Below, in pieces: positions 1 through 7,297 of a DNA stretch of 18,135 nt (the stretch's first letter is position 1; every line of letters begins with the position of its first letter). The position numbers were made by a program, and so were the translations under genes. Origin of the DNA: an uncultured Synergistia bacterium (GTDB lineage: Bacteria; Eremiobacterota; SpSt-956; JAKJGF01); the NCBI GenBank assembly GCA_937888925.1, contig CALARM010000076.1, positions 1-18,135 on the forward strand. Reading direction: 5' to 3'. Below the pieces are notes generated by a model that searched no databases, was not told where the DNA came from, and was given only the letters and a program-made list of their open reading frames with translations.

Positions 1-1460
1 TGAAAATACCGATACAGGCTGCCATATGGGATAGAATACTTTCACTGCCATGTTCATTTTTCAGACAGTTCTCTTCAGGAGATCTTGCATCAAGATCGCT
101 TGGAATAGATTATATATCAGGTCAGTTGTTCAGCGGTCTTGCCCTTCCGTCACTTCTCGGGGCTATTTATGCTCTCTTTAACTTTATTCTCCTCTTTTAT
201 TATGACAGCAGACTTTCTATTGTTGCAACAATAATTTCCATTATTCTGATTATAATCATAGTTCTTACAAGTTATCAACAGATTAATTATCAGAGAGAAC
301 TCCAGAAAATAAGCGGAAAACTATCAGGTTTTGTATTTCAGTTAATAAACGGCATATCAAAACTAAGGGTATCAGGTGCTCATACACTGGCATTCACAAA
401 ATGGGCGGAATATTTCAGTCAGCAGAAAAAATATTCTTTTAAAATAGGACTTATTCAGAACTTTCTTGCAACAGTTAATTCTATAGTACCGCTCGTTACA
501 GGGATAGCTCTGTTTTCTTTTGTAATATATGAGTCATCAAATCGCGCTGGAGGTTCTACGTTATCAACAGGCAGCTTTATAGCTTTCAACGCAGCTTTTA
601 CCGCTTTTATATCGGCAATGATGCAGCTTGGTTTATCTATAGCTTTACTTGTAAACATAGTTCCTATATTTGAAAGAATAAAACCTATATTTGAAACTCC
701 TCCCGAGATAGATGAGAATAAACTGGAAGCAGGTGAATTAACAGGCAAGCTTGACGTTCATCATTTAACCTTTAAATATAAAAAAGACGGCCCCGATATA
801 TTAAAAGATCTATCCTTTCATGTAGCTCCCGGTGAATTCATAGCTTTCGTAGGACCTTCCGGCGCAGGTAAATCAACTATTTTAAGGCTTCTTCTTGGTT
901 TTGAAAAACCTCTCGAAGGTTCTATTTATTATGATGAACAGAATCTTGCAGGTCTGGACCTTGCCTCGGTGAGGAGCCAGATAGGCGTTGTTATTCAGAA
1001 CAGTAAAGTAATGGCAGGAGAAATTTATTATAATATTATCGGTTCATCACTTCTTACAATGGACGATGCCTGGGAAGCGGCAAGACTTGCAGGTATTGAA
1101 GATGATATTAAAGCCATGCCCATGGGTATGCATACAATGGTTTCAGAAGGAGGAGAAACCTTCTCGGGAGGCCAGAAACAGAGACTTCTTATTGCAAGAG
1201 CCATAGCAAGAAAACCCAAGATAATAATATTTGATGAAGCTACAAGTGCTCTCGATAATACCACACAGGCCATTGTTACTGAAAGCCTCAATAAATTAAA
1301 TGCCACAAGGATTGTTATTGCCCACAGGTTAAGCACCATAATAAATGCAGATAGAATTTATGTGGTAAAAGAAGGAAATATAGTACAGACAGGTAAATAC
1401 GAAGACCTTATAAATGTAGAAGGCCCCTTCAGGGATCTGGCGAAAAGACAGCTTTCGTAA
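1..1460 (+). CDS. NHLP-type bacteriocin export ABC transporter, permease/ATPase (5' end outside window)
   Basis: This is the C-terminal part of an ABC exporter with a fused membrane domain and ATPase, which should move a leader-bearing or matured RiPP across the inner membrane. The reading frame is open from base 3, so the gene starts left of the window; the in-frame TTG at 126 is not its start. About 485 residues are visible. The first residues read like the SLPxxFFRxFxxGDLAxR coupling region of exporter permeases, followed by hydrophobic membrane segments (about bases 135-680). The ATPase domain shows Walker A GPSGAGKST (852-878), signature FSGGQKQR (1161-1184), Walker B KIIIFDEATSALD, and the H-loop IVIAHRLST. 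The GDLA-type coupling region and the RQLS ending resemble the second ABC protein of NHLM export systems (TIGR03797-like), which lacks a peptidase. This assignment is by recall of the family. The precursor gene follows at 1907, which supports a RiPP export role. Confidence 0.85.
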   Translation, partial: KIPIQAAIWDRILSLPCSFFRQFSSGDLASRSLGIDYISGQLFSGLALPSLLGAIYALFNFILLFYYDSRLSIVATIISIILIIIIVLTSYQQINYQRELQKISGKLSGFVFQLINGISKLRVSGAHTLAFTKWAEYFSQQKKYSFKIGLIQNFLATVNSIVPLVTGIALFSFVIYESSNRAGGSTLSTGSFIAFNAAFTAFISAMMQLGLSIALLVNIVPIFERIKPIFETPPEIDENKLEAGELTGKLDVHHLTFKYKKDGPDILKDLSFHVAPGEFIAFVGPSGAGKSTILRLLLGFEKPLEGSIYYDEQNLAGLDLASVRSQIGVVIQNSKVMAGEIYYNIIGSSLLTMDDAWEAARLAGIEDDIKAMPMGMHTMVSEGGETFSGGQKQRLLIARAIARKPKIIIFDEATSALDNTTQAIVTESLNKLNATRIVIAHRLSTIINADRIYVVKEGNIVQTGKYEDLINVEGPFRDLAKRQLS

Positions 1461-1503
1461 CCCTGAATACTGGTATATGTTCCGAAATCAGGGAAGCACC
1501 CTG

Positions 1504-1655
1504 GCATTGCCTGCCTGGCGCTCCTCCGAAAAAAATCTAAACTGGAACAGGCATATTTGTGAGAGCTTGCATCATGCCACTTTATATTATAGTTCAATTA
1601 AATACACCTGTACTGCCGTGATATTTTTTTCTCCAGAGCACCAGGCAGGCAATGC
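1504..1655. repeat. Imperfect palindrome with 20-bp terminal arms (MITE-like)
   Basis: The arms at 1504-1523 and 1636-1655 are inverted copies matching at 19 of 20 positions; both contain the CATTGCCTGCCTGG core on opposite strands. After a 4-base mismatch the symmetry resumes with GAAAAAAAT on the left and its complement on the right. A further ACAGG match, one gap away, lies inside. The whole 152 bp could fold as a long hairpin. It resembles a small non-autonomous inverted-repeat element, but I see no clear target-site duplication and no transposase. It lies just after the transporter stop codon and just before a second, decayed copy of that gene's end. Confidence 0.6.
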
Positions 1656-1685
1656 ACTTATAGACTTTTTTCTGGATTTACTATA

Positions 1686-1727
1686 GAAGGAACCTTCAAG
1701 TATCTGACGAAAAAGCATCTTTCTTAA
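1686..1727 (+). pseudogene. Decayed duplicate of the ABC transporter 3' end
   Basis: The frame EGTFKYLTKKHLS-stop matches the transporter's own C-terminus EGPFRDLAKRQLS-stop at 7 of 13 residues. At the DNA level about three quarters of the bases match between 1419-1460 and 1686-1727, including the stop. The copy has no start and is cut off upstream by the palindrome. It is either the remnant of a second, tandem NHLM transporter gene lost by deletion, or the original end of the present gene displaced when the palindromic element arrived. The short length limits confidence, but the alignment is ungapped. Confidence 0.5.
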
Positions 1728-1906
1728 TAGAATTTGGTGGATTTTACAAATTTTAACATTTCTTTACAATCTTTTACATCTTTTTTTATTTTATAAAAGG
1801 AAAAGTTACATTCAATGTTGAATTTTATGTCAGGAAATTACTACAGGACAAGTCAGAAAATTTTAATTTCCTAAAAAAACGTTAAGGAGAGGAGAAAGGT
1901 AAAATT

Positions 1907-2209
1907 ATGAAACATGCAGACAAACACAATGCATTGATCCAGAAACTCTGGAAGGACGCAAAATTTAAAGAGGAATTTCTGAAAGATCCCAAAAAACATC
2001 TCGGAGAAGCATTTGGAGCAAAAATACCTGCCGATATGGCAGTTGAGGTTTTACAGGAAACAAAAGGAAAACATTATTTCGTTATACCGGTAAATCCTTC
2101 AGATTACGGAAAAAGCCTGAGTGATACTCAATTGGAAGAAGTGGCCGGCGGTACAATGGGTGTAGTCAGTATGATTGCCTTTGCAACCATAGAAGACTGT
2201 GGTAAATAG
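1907..2209 (+). CDS. NHLP-leader RiPP precursor P1
   Basis: A 100-residue precursor with an 82-residue leader of the NHLP (nitrile-hydratase alpha-like, TIGR03793) type. It shows the N-terminal NALIQKLWKDAKFKEEFLKDP helix, a FVIPVNP segment and LSDTQLEEVAGG at the end. Cleavage is expected after Gly-Gly (82), leaving an 18-residue core, TMGVVSMIAFATIEDCGK. The core has Thr1, Ser6, Thr12 and a single Cys16; Thr12-x3-Cys16 is the likely methyllanthionine pair. The rest is small or hydrophobic and offers Val/Ile sites for radical methylation. Translation is supported by a purine-rich AAGGAGAGGAGAAAGG stretch just upstream, shared in form with P2. P1 is separated from RS1 by two hairpins and a promoter, so it is probably transcribed mainly on its own. 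The leader is nearly identical to those of P2 and P3; the core is not. Confidence 0.92.
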   Translation: MKHADKHNALIQKLWKDAKFKEEFLKDPKKHLGEAFGAKIPADMAVEVLQETKGKHYFVIPVNPSDYGKSLSDTQLEEVAGGTMGVVSMIAFATIEDCGK

Positions 2210-2227
2210 TTTAATCAAATAAACTTA

Positions 2228-2310
2228 CTATACTCTTGCAGAAACTTGAAAAACCTTTGTCCCACAGGGGTGCACGGATCCGTGGGCCCCTGCAAGTGGG
2301 AATAGTGTAG
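2228..2310 (+). other. GC-rich multi-part stem-loop after P1
   Basis: This G+C-rich island in AT-rich DNA is strongly self-complementary. The centre is the 12-bp palindrome CACGGATCCGTG (2273-2284), flanked by CAGGGG/CCCCTG (2265-2270 with 2287-2292), CCCA/TGGG (2261-2264 with 2297-2300), and an outer CTATACT/AGTGTAG pair (2228-2234 with 2304-2310, one G-U). It has no T-tract, so it is not an intrinsic terminator by itself. It may protect the 3' end of the P1 mRNA or be a REP-like repeat unit. Confidence 0.5.
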
Positions 2311-2316
2311 AATCTT

Positions 2317-2352
2317 ATATTACTCTGGATTGACTTCCAGAGTAATATTTTT
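2317..2352 (+). terminator. Intrinsic terminator-like hairpin after P1
   Basis: A perfect 12-bp stem (2317-2328 with 2337-2348; right arm CCAGAGTAATAT), an 8-base loop and a run of five Ts (2348-2352). It would end P1 transcripts and so let the substrate mRNA outnumber that of the enzymes. The same positions overlap a promoter whose -35 box is the loop, so the inverted repeat may instead, or also, be an operator. Confidence 0.5.
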
Positions 2353-2357
2353 ATAAT
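2330..2357 (+). promoter_or_regulatory. Promoter for the RS1-lanM enzyme operon, nested in an inverted repeat
   Basis: The -35 box is TTGACT (2330-2335, 5 of 6), the spacer is 16 bp, and the -10 box is a perfect TATAAT (2352-2357). Transcription would begin near 2364, leaving about a 28-base leader before the RS1 start at 2392. The -35 box lies in the loop of the 12-bp inverted repeat, an arrangement that suits repression by a dimeric DNA-binding protein. This is read from sequence only. Confidence 0.5.
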
Positions 2358-2391
2358 CTGTAATGATAGATAAAAGGAAAGCTCTTATTTT

Positions 2392-4023
2392 ATGAAGATA
2401 TTATTTGCTTTTGATTTTTCAATGCCTATGTATAATTATAATTATATATTTCCCATTGGATTATTAAGTCTGGCTACAATTTTAAAAGAAAAAGATTATG
2501 ATGTTGAAATAGTAGACCTTAATTATTTATTTCTGGATAAGATAATAAATTATGATACAGATCCAATGAAAAATCTCGAAACCGTGGCAGGTTATATAAC
2601 AGGTAAAAATCCTGATATAGTCGGCTTCACAACCACATGCAGTTCTTTTCATAATATTCTGCTTTTATGCCGTCTTATTAAAAATATAAATAATAAGATA
2701 AAAACAATCCTTGGAGGCCCTCAATCGGCATATATGCCTGAAAAAATTCTGGAAAACTATGACTGGATTGATTTAATATGTCCGGGAGAAGGTGAAGCTA
2801 AAATTTTAGATATAGTAAAAGGCCTGGAAGACAATGATTTAAGCTCTGTTCACGGCATAGTATACAGAAATAACGGCAGAATTTCAAGAAATGCTGAAAG
2901 TGATTTAATAAAAGATTTAGACACATTGCCACTCTTAAATTATAATTTAATTCCCTACCCTGACAGATGGGAAATTGCCATGGAAATAACGAGAGGATGT
3001 CCTTATAACTGTATCTTCTGTTCAACTGCTGATTTCTGGAAGCATAAATTCAGACGAAAATCTATAGAACGAATATGTAAAGAAATATTGTCCGTAAAAA
3101 ACTATTCCAGTAAGAAACAGACTCATATTATATTCACAGACGATAATTTTACAACAGATTATAATTTTACAATGAATTTATGCAGGGAACTACAAACACT
3201 GAACATAAAATGGAATTGTGATGCCAGGCTTGATACGTTAGATGAAAAACTCATTAAAGAGATGGCTCTGGCAGGGTGTAAATTTATCCTTATAGGAATA
3301 GAATCCGCATCGCCTGCGATACAAAAATATATAAATAAACATTTGAATTTAGAAAAACTTATGTATGTTGTTGAACTTATGCAGGAAAACAATATTGAAC
3401 CAGTGCCGTCATTTATATATGGTTTCCCTTCTGAAACAGAGGAAGATTTAAATATGACATTAAATACGATTTATTCTTTATTTAAACAAAAGGCCTATAG
3501 AACTATACTTCATTCCCTCTGTGTACTGACGGGGACACAATTATTTGAAGACCAGAAGGATAATTTAATTTTAAAAGATTTTTATTCCGATATAGCAGAT
3601 ACAGAGAATTTTGAGCTGTCCAGGGACATGATTTCAGGCAATAAAGACTTATTTTCTCATTTTTATATTTTCAAGGATTCCATTGCCAGCAGGTATATTC
3701 TTCTGGATAAATTTGTAAATTTTATTCTCAAGCTGCACAGGTTTTTCCCGGAAACGATTACTTCCCTGGCAGGTTTATTTGATGACAATATATTATCTTT
3801 CTATAAAGATTTTCTTATTACCGTTCCCGAATTTACAGATTTTTTTAAGAACAGAAATAATTTTAAACTCATAAAAGAACAATCTGCCATAGTAAAACAT
3901 CTGATTGATTTTCTGACTCTCTATATCAATAAAAAATCATTTAATGATTTCAGTTATGGAATGATCAGCCATAGATTTTGTAATGAAAAAGAAGAACTTG
4001 CAAAAGGAGTGAAAAGTGAATAG
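2392..4023 (+). CDS. B12-binding radical SAM enzyme RS1 (subfamily A), putative peptide C-methyltransferase
   Basis: A 543-residue protein. Residues 1-140 form a cobalamin-binding Rossmann domain (MKILF start, GLLSLATILKEKDYDVEIVD, LGGP, and GEGE near 130). It lacks the DxHxxG cobalt-ligand motif, as BchE-type enzymes do. The radical SAM core follows, with CPYNCIFC giving the 4Fe-4S ligands C203, C207 and C210, then FTDDNFT, GIESASP near 302-308, and YGFPSETEEDL. About 140 C-terminal residues form a helical region of unknown role ending in YINKKSFNDFSYGMISHRFC, a tail shared by all five long enzymes here. A cobalamin plus SAM enzyme beside an NHLP precursor suggests methylation of unactivated carbons in the core, as PoyB/PoyC do. 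That role is inferred. The last codons (GVKSE) and the stop lie inside the left arm of a heptamer-repeat hairpin. Upstream ribosome site is weak (AAAGGAAAG). Confidence 0.85.
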   Translation: MKILFAFDFSMPMYNYNYIFPIGLLSLATILKEKDYDVEIVDLNYLFLDKIINYDTDPMKNLETVAGYITGKNPDIVGFTTTCSSFHNILLLCRLIKNINNKIKTILGGPQSAYMPEKILENYDWIDLICPGEGEAKILDIVKGLEDNDLSSVHGIVYRNNGRISRNAESDLIKDLDTLPLLNYNLIPYPDRWEIAMEITRGCPYNCIFCSTADFWKHKFRRKSIERICKEILSVKNYSSKKQTHIIFTDDNFTTDYNFTMNLCRELQTLNIKWNCDARLDTLDEKLIKEMALAGCKFILIGIESASPAIQKYINKHLNLEKLMYVVELMQENNIEPVPSFIYGFPSETEEDLNMTLNTIYSLFKQKAYRTILHSLCVLTGTQLFEDQKDNLILKDFYSDIADTENFELSRDMISGNKDLFSHFYIFKDSIASRYILLDKFVNFILKLHRFFPETITSLAGLFDDNILSFYKDFLITVPEFTDFFKNRNNFKLIKEQSAIVKHLIDFLTLYINKKSFNDFSYGMISHRFCNEKEELAKGVKSE

Positions 4024-4069
4024 TGAATAGTAATTACTATCCAATTCTATTCACTATTCACTTTTCACT
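4008..4069. repeat. Heptamer-repeat hairpin between RS1 and lanM
   Basis: Perfect 23-bp inverted arms (4008-4030 and 4047-4069) built from tandem 7-mers of the form AGTGAAA/AGTGAAT. The stem can extend through an AATT/AATT pair after a 1-base bulge. The left arm contains the RS1 stop (4021-4023) and the right arm ends 14 bases before the lanM ATG. There is no T-tract. A shorter hairpin of the same repeat lies before RS4. Confidence 0.75.
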
Positions 4070-4083
4070 GTAATTAAAATTTT

Positions 4084-7000
4084 ATGTTAAAAGCTTTAAA
4101 GGAGCTAGTATCAAAAACTGTTTTCATAGATGAACGTATAAATGGTTCTTTTATTTTTGAAGGTGACCATGAAGATATCATTGATGATTACATAAATAAG
4201 TGGCATGAAGTTGTAGCAAAAGGAGATAGCAAGACCTTTGAAAAACGCCTCTCTCTTGATAATCTGGATTTAAACTCTGTAAGGAACATTTTAGGAACAA
4301 TTTCTTTTAATGAACATCTGCCGGAATGGACAGAAATATTTGAAGAGATTATCAACAAAGAAGTTTTAGAGAAAAAATATATTACCTGTAACAGTGATGC
4401 CCGCGATGCCGTTCCTTTTCAGGAAATTCTTTACCCTTTTGTTTTAATAGCCAGAAAAGAGCTTTTGAAGACAGAAATCACACATTTAGCCAGTGAGGAA
4501 AGTTTCAATACTTTTGAGCGTAATCTTCTCCGGTTATTGAGTAATTTATGTGCAGAAACATTGTATTATGAATATATAATATACTGCACCGGCAAACAAC
4601 CTTCTTACGAACTTTATCTGGATCAGGCCAGAAAGAGAGTAAACCCTGAATATTATAGCAATTTTATAGAAGACTTCTTTAATGATTCTTTTATAAATTT
4701 CTTTAGTAAATATCCTGTAATGGCCCGTTTTGTTTCCAGTTGCATAAAACTATGGATAGAAGGAACATGTGAATTTTTCACGAGACTGGAAGAAGATTTA
4801 CCGGAAATTTCCAGAGTTTTCTGTAAAGGTGAAAAACCGGGAAAAGTTGTCCAGGTAAAGCCAGGTATTTCCGATACACATAACAGAGGCAGGTCTGCAA
4901 TAGCCATTACCTTTTCTTCCGGATTGAAATTGATCTATAAACCGAAAGATCTTTCTACAGAAATTGTTTATTTTAAAATACTTTCATGGTTTAATGAACA
5001 TATATCACTGAAGTTTAAAACACTTAAAATAATTAACCGGCTTCATTACGGCTGGGTAGAGTTTGTAGAACACAGGCCATGTAACAATAAGGAAGAAGTG
5101 AAGAATTATTACAGGAGAATGGGTCATTTTCTGTGTGTTATATATGTTATGGGAGGCTCTGACTGTCATTGTGAAAATATTATAGCTTCCGGAGAATATC
5201 CTGTGTTTGTAGATTTAGAAACACTTATGCAGGCCTATATAGGCTCGGATAATAAAGAATATAAAGATAGAGCCTGTGTGATTGCAGATAATAAATTAAC
5301 CAGATCTGTTCTTAAAACAGGCCTTTTACCTAACTGGGTAATACAGGAAAACGGCGAAGCCTGTGACATAAGCGGCATATCAGGGCCAAGTATCAGAAGA
5401 AATTCTGTTCTCCGGGAAAAAGAAAATCTCTCAGACAGACAAATATTGACAGGAACAGAGAGATTCCGAAATGTCTTTAATTTACCTGTTCTTTCCGGTG
5501 AACTTATTATGCCTTTTGAATATATTGACAGTATAGTCAACGGGTTCAGGGAAATATACATGCTTGTTATAGAACACAGAGACTATCTTCTTTCATCTCA
5601 TAGCATTTTAAATGAATTACAGAGTCAAAAGTTTCGTTTTATATACCGTGGTACAAGGGTTTACAATATGTTGTTCAGAAAACTGCTGAGACCTGTTTTC
5701 CTGAAAGACGCTATTTTATTCAGTATTGAACTGGATGTTATTACAAGAGCAATCTTAAAATTTGAACAGAATAAATTATATCCTCTCATAAAATCTGAAA
5801 TATCCAGTATTGAAAGACTTGATATTCCTGTTTTTACAGGTTATTCGGACAGGAATGATTTAATTCTCCCTGATGGGCATATAATAGAAAATGTGTTCGA
5901 AGAACCGGCTTACAGCCGTATTATAACCTGTGTAAAAGGAGCAGGACATGAGGATATGGCATGGCAGATTTCTCTTATAAGGGGAGCATTATACGAAAAG
6001 ACGAAATCTGTCGAAATATGTCATGGCAACATAGAAACGGGTATGCCTTCTATTGAAGAAGAAGCTTTAAGTCAGGTTCTTTTACTCGCAGAACATCTTG
6101 AGAGACTTGCCATATGTTCTGACCCGGGGGAAGCAACATGGATTGGATATGAATATATGCCGGGAGGAGACATATTACAGTTAAGACCGGCAGGTTATAA
6201 CATGTACAGCGGATGCTGCGGCATTTCACTTTTTCTTGCTGCCCTTGCCAGGGTTACTCATAATAACAGGTTTCACAGACTTGCTTTGTCTGCCGTAGAA
6301 GCTACCTGCAGAGACATTAAAGATAAGAGGCTGAAAGACAGAGTTATGGAAAACGGTACAGGAGGACTGGTCGGTCTTGGTTCTATTGTATACAGTCTTG
6401 TATCTGTCAGTCAGTTTCTCGGAGCATCGAAACTTATTGAAACGGCAAAAATAGCGTCTTTACTTATAAAAGATCTGATAACATCTGACAATCGTTTTGA
6501 TATTACAGGCGGTTCAGCAGGAGCTTTACTTGCCTTGCTCAAACTTTATGATCTGATCCATGAGAGGGAAATTCTGGAAATAGCAAGAAAATGCGGAAGC
6601 CATCTTCTGGAAAAGAGGGTTAAAAGTTCAACAGGCTACAGGGCATGGAAAACAGCGGGAAATCATTTGCTATCAGGATTTTCTCATGGAGTTTCCGGCA
6701 TAGCATATGCATTACTTCGCCTTTACAGCTACACGGAAGAGAAAGATTTACTGGAAGCTGCAAAAGAAGCAATATTATATGAAAATACACTCTATTCAAA
6801 ACATTGCGGTAACTGGTTGGATTTAAGAGAAGCTGAAGATAGGCCTGAAGAAAAAAGATTTAAAAATTCCTGGTGTCATGGTGCACCGGGGATTGGTCTG
6901 GGAAGGATTGGAGGGCTATTTGTTCTTGACAGTGAAGAGATAAGGAAAGATATCGATATATCAATAGAGAGAACTATTAAAACATTACTGGACTGCGATT

Positions 7001-7254
7001 ATCTCTGCTGCGGAAATTTCGGACTCGTTGATATTCTGTTAACTGCAGCCATGAAACTTGACAGAAGTGATTTAAAAAAAGAAGCTTTATTGAAAGCATC
7101 TCTCATATCGGGGAAAGCAAAAGAGAGGGGTTTTTTCAACACAGGCTATGAGAATGATTTCTGCGCAGGTTTTTTCCAGGGAATCTCCGGAATTGGCTAT
7201 GAACTTATCCGTTTAAACAATCCGGATATTCCGTCAGTATTATTACTGGAATGA
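4084..7254 (+). CDS. lanM: Class II lanthipeptide synthetase LanM, CCG-type zinc site
   Basis: A 1056-residue bifunctional enzyme, the usual LanM length. The N-terminal dehydratase domain (DUF4135) phosphorylates Ser/Thr and eliminates phosphate. It shows KPKDLSTE, YGWVEF, GGSDCHCENI (D360, H362, N365) and FVDLET (D377-E379). The C-terminal LanC-like cyclase has the Gly-rich barrel repeats YSGCCGISLF, GTGGLVGLGS, GGSAGALLAL and SHGVSGIAYAL. Its zinc ligands are C931 in SWCHGAPGI and C975-C976 in YLCCGNFG. Most LanC/LanM proteins have Cys-His at the last pair; the Cys-Cys form marks the ProcM-like clade known for relaxed substrate choice. It lies between RS1 and RS2 with no separate promoter seen. 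The start at 4084 has no clear Shine-Dalgarno, and a stable hairpin sits just upstream, so translation may be restrained or coupled to RS1. The predicted substrates are Thr12/Cys16-type pairs in P1-P3. Confidence 0.93.
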   Translation: MLKALKELVSKTVFIDERINGSFIFEGDHEDIIDDYINKWHEVVAKGDSKTFEKRLSLDNLDLNSVRNILGTISFNEHLPEWTEIFEEIINKEVLEKKYITCNSDARDAVPFQEILYPFVLIARKELLKTEITHLASEESFNTFERNLLRLLSNLCAETLYYEYIIYCTGKQPSYELYLDQARKRVNPEYYSNFIEDFFNDSFINFFSKYPVMARFVSSCIKLWIEGTCEFFTRLEEDLPEISRVFCKGEKPGKVVQVKPGISDTHNRGRSAIAITFSSGLKLIYKPKDLSTEIVYFKILSWFNEHISLKFKTLKIINRLHYGWVEFVEHRPCNNKEEVKNYYRRMGHFLCVIYVMGGSDCHCENIIASGEYPVFVDLETLMQAYIGSDNKEYKDRACVIADNKLTRSVLKTGLLPNWVIQENGEACDISGISGPSIRRNSVLREKENLSDRQILTGTERFRNVFNLPVLSGELIMPFEYIDSIVNGFREIYMLVIEHRDYLLSSHSILNELQSQKFRFIYRGTRVYNMLFRKLLRPVFLKDAILFSIELDVITRAILKFEQNKLYPLIKSEISSIERLDIPVFTGYSDRNDLILPDGHIIENVFEEPAYSRIITCVKGAGHEDMAWQISLIRGALYEKTKSVEICHGNIETGMPSIEEEALSQVLLLAEHLERLAICSDPGEATWIGYEYMPGGDILQLRPAGYNMYSGCCGISLFLAALARVTHNNRFHRLALSAVEATCRDIKDKRLKDRVMENGTGGLVGLGSIVYSLVSVSQFLGASKLIETAKIASLLIKDLITSDNRFDITGGSAGALLALLKLYDLIHEREILEIARKCGSHLLEKRVKSSTGYRAWKTAGNHLLSGFSHGVSGIAYALLRLYSYTEEKDLLEAAKEAILYENTLYSKHCGNWLDLREAEDRPEEKRFKNSWCHGAPGIGLGRIGGLFVLDSEEIRKDIDISIERTIKTLLDCDYLCCGNFGLVDILLTAAMKLDRSDLKKEALLKASLISGKAKERGFFNTGYENDFCAGFFQGISGIGYELIRLNNPDIPSVLLLE

Positions 7255-7297
7255 GCAATATTTATAATACTCTGAAAAATGTCTGGAGGAATAAGAT

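Larger units (their letters stand above)
1461..1906. other. 446-bp intergenic region between transporter and precursor P1
   Basis: No convincing intact gene is present; short open frames here lack a ribosome site and overlap the palindrome. The region holds a long imperfect palindrome (1504-1655), a decayed copy of the transporter 3' end (1686-1727), a pyrimidine/T-rich stretch (about 1740-1800) that may contain the P1 promoter, and the P1 ribosome binding region (about 1884-1899). No promoter there is good enough to call separately: TTTACA at 1763-1768 with TATTTT at 1787-1792 (18-bp spacer) is the best candidate and is weak. Confidence 0.6.

Noticed and set aside
126..1460. TTG at 126 as the start of the ABC transporter
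   Set aside because: The frame is open to the left edge and the upstream residues match the exporter permease coupling region; the gene is simply cut by the window.
1477..1686. 69-residue ORF on the + strand
   Set aside because: It lies across the palindrome, has no ribosome site and its sequence is not protein-like; the matching minus-strand frame at 1358-1597 is also a shadow.
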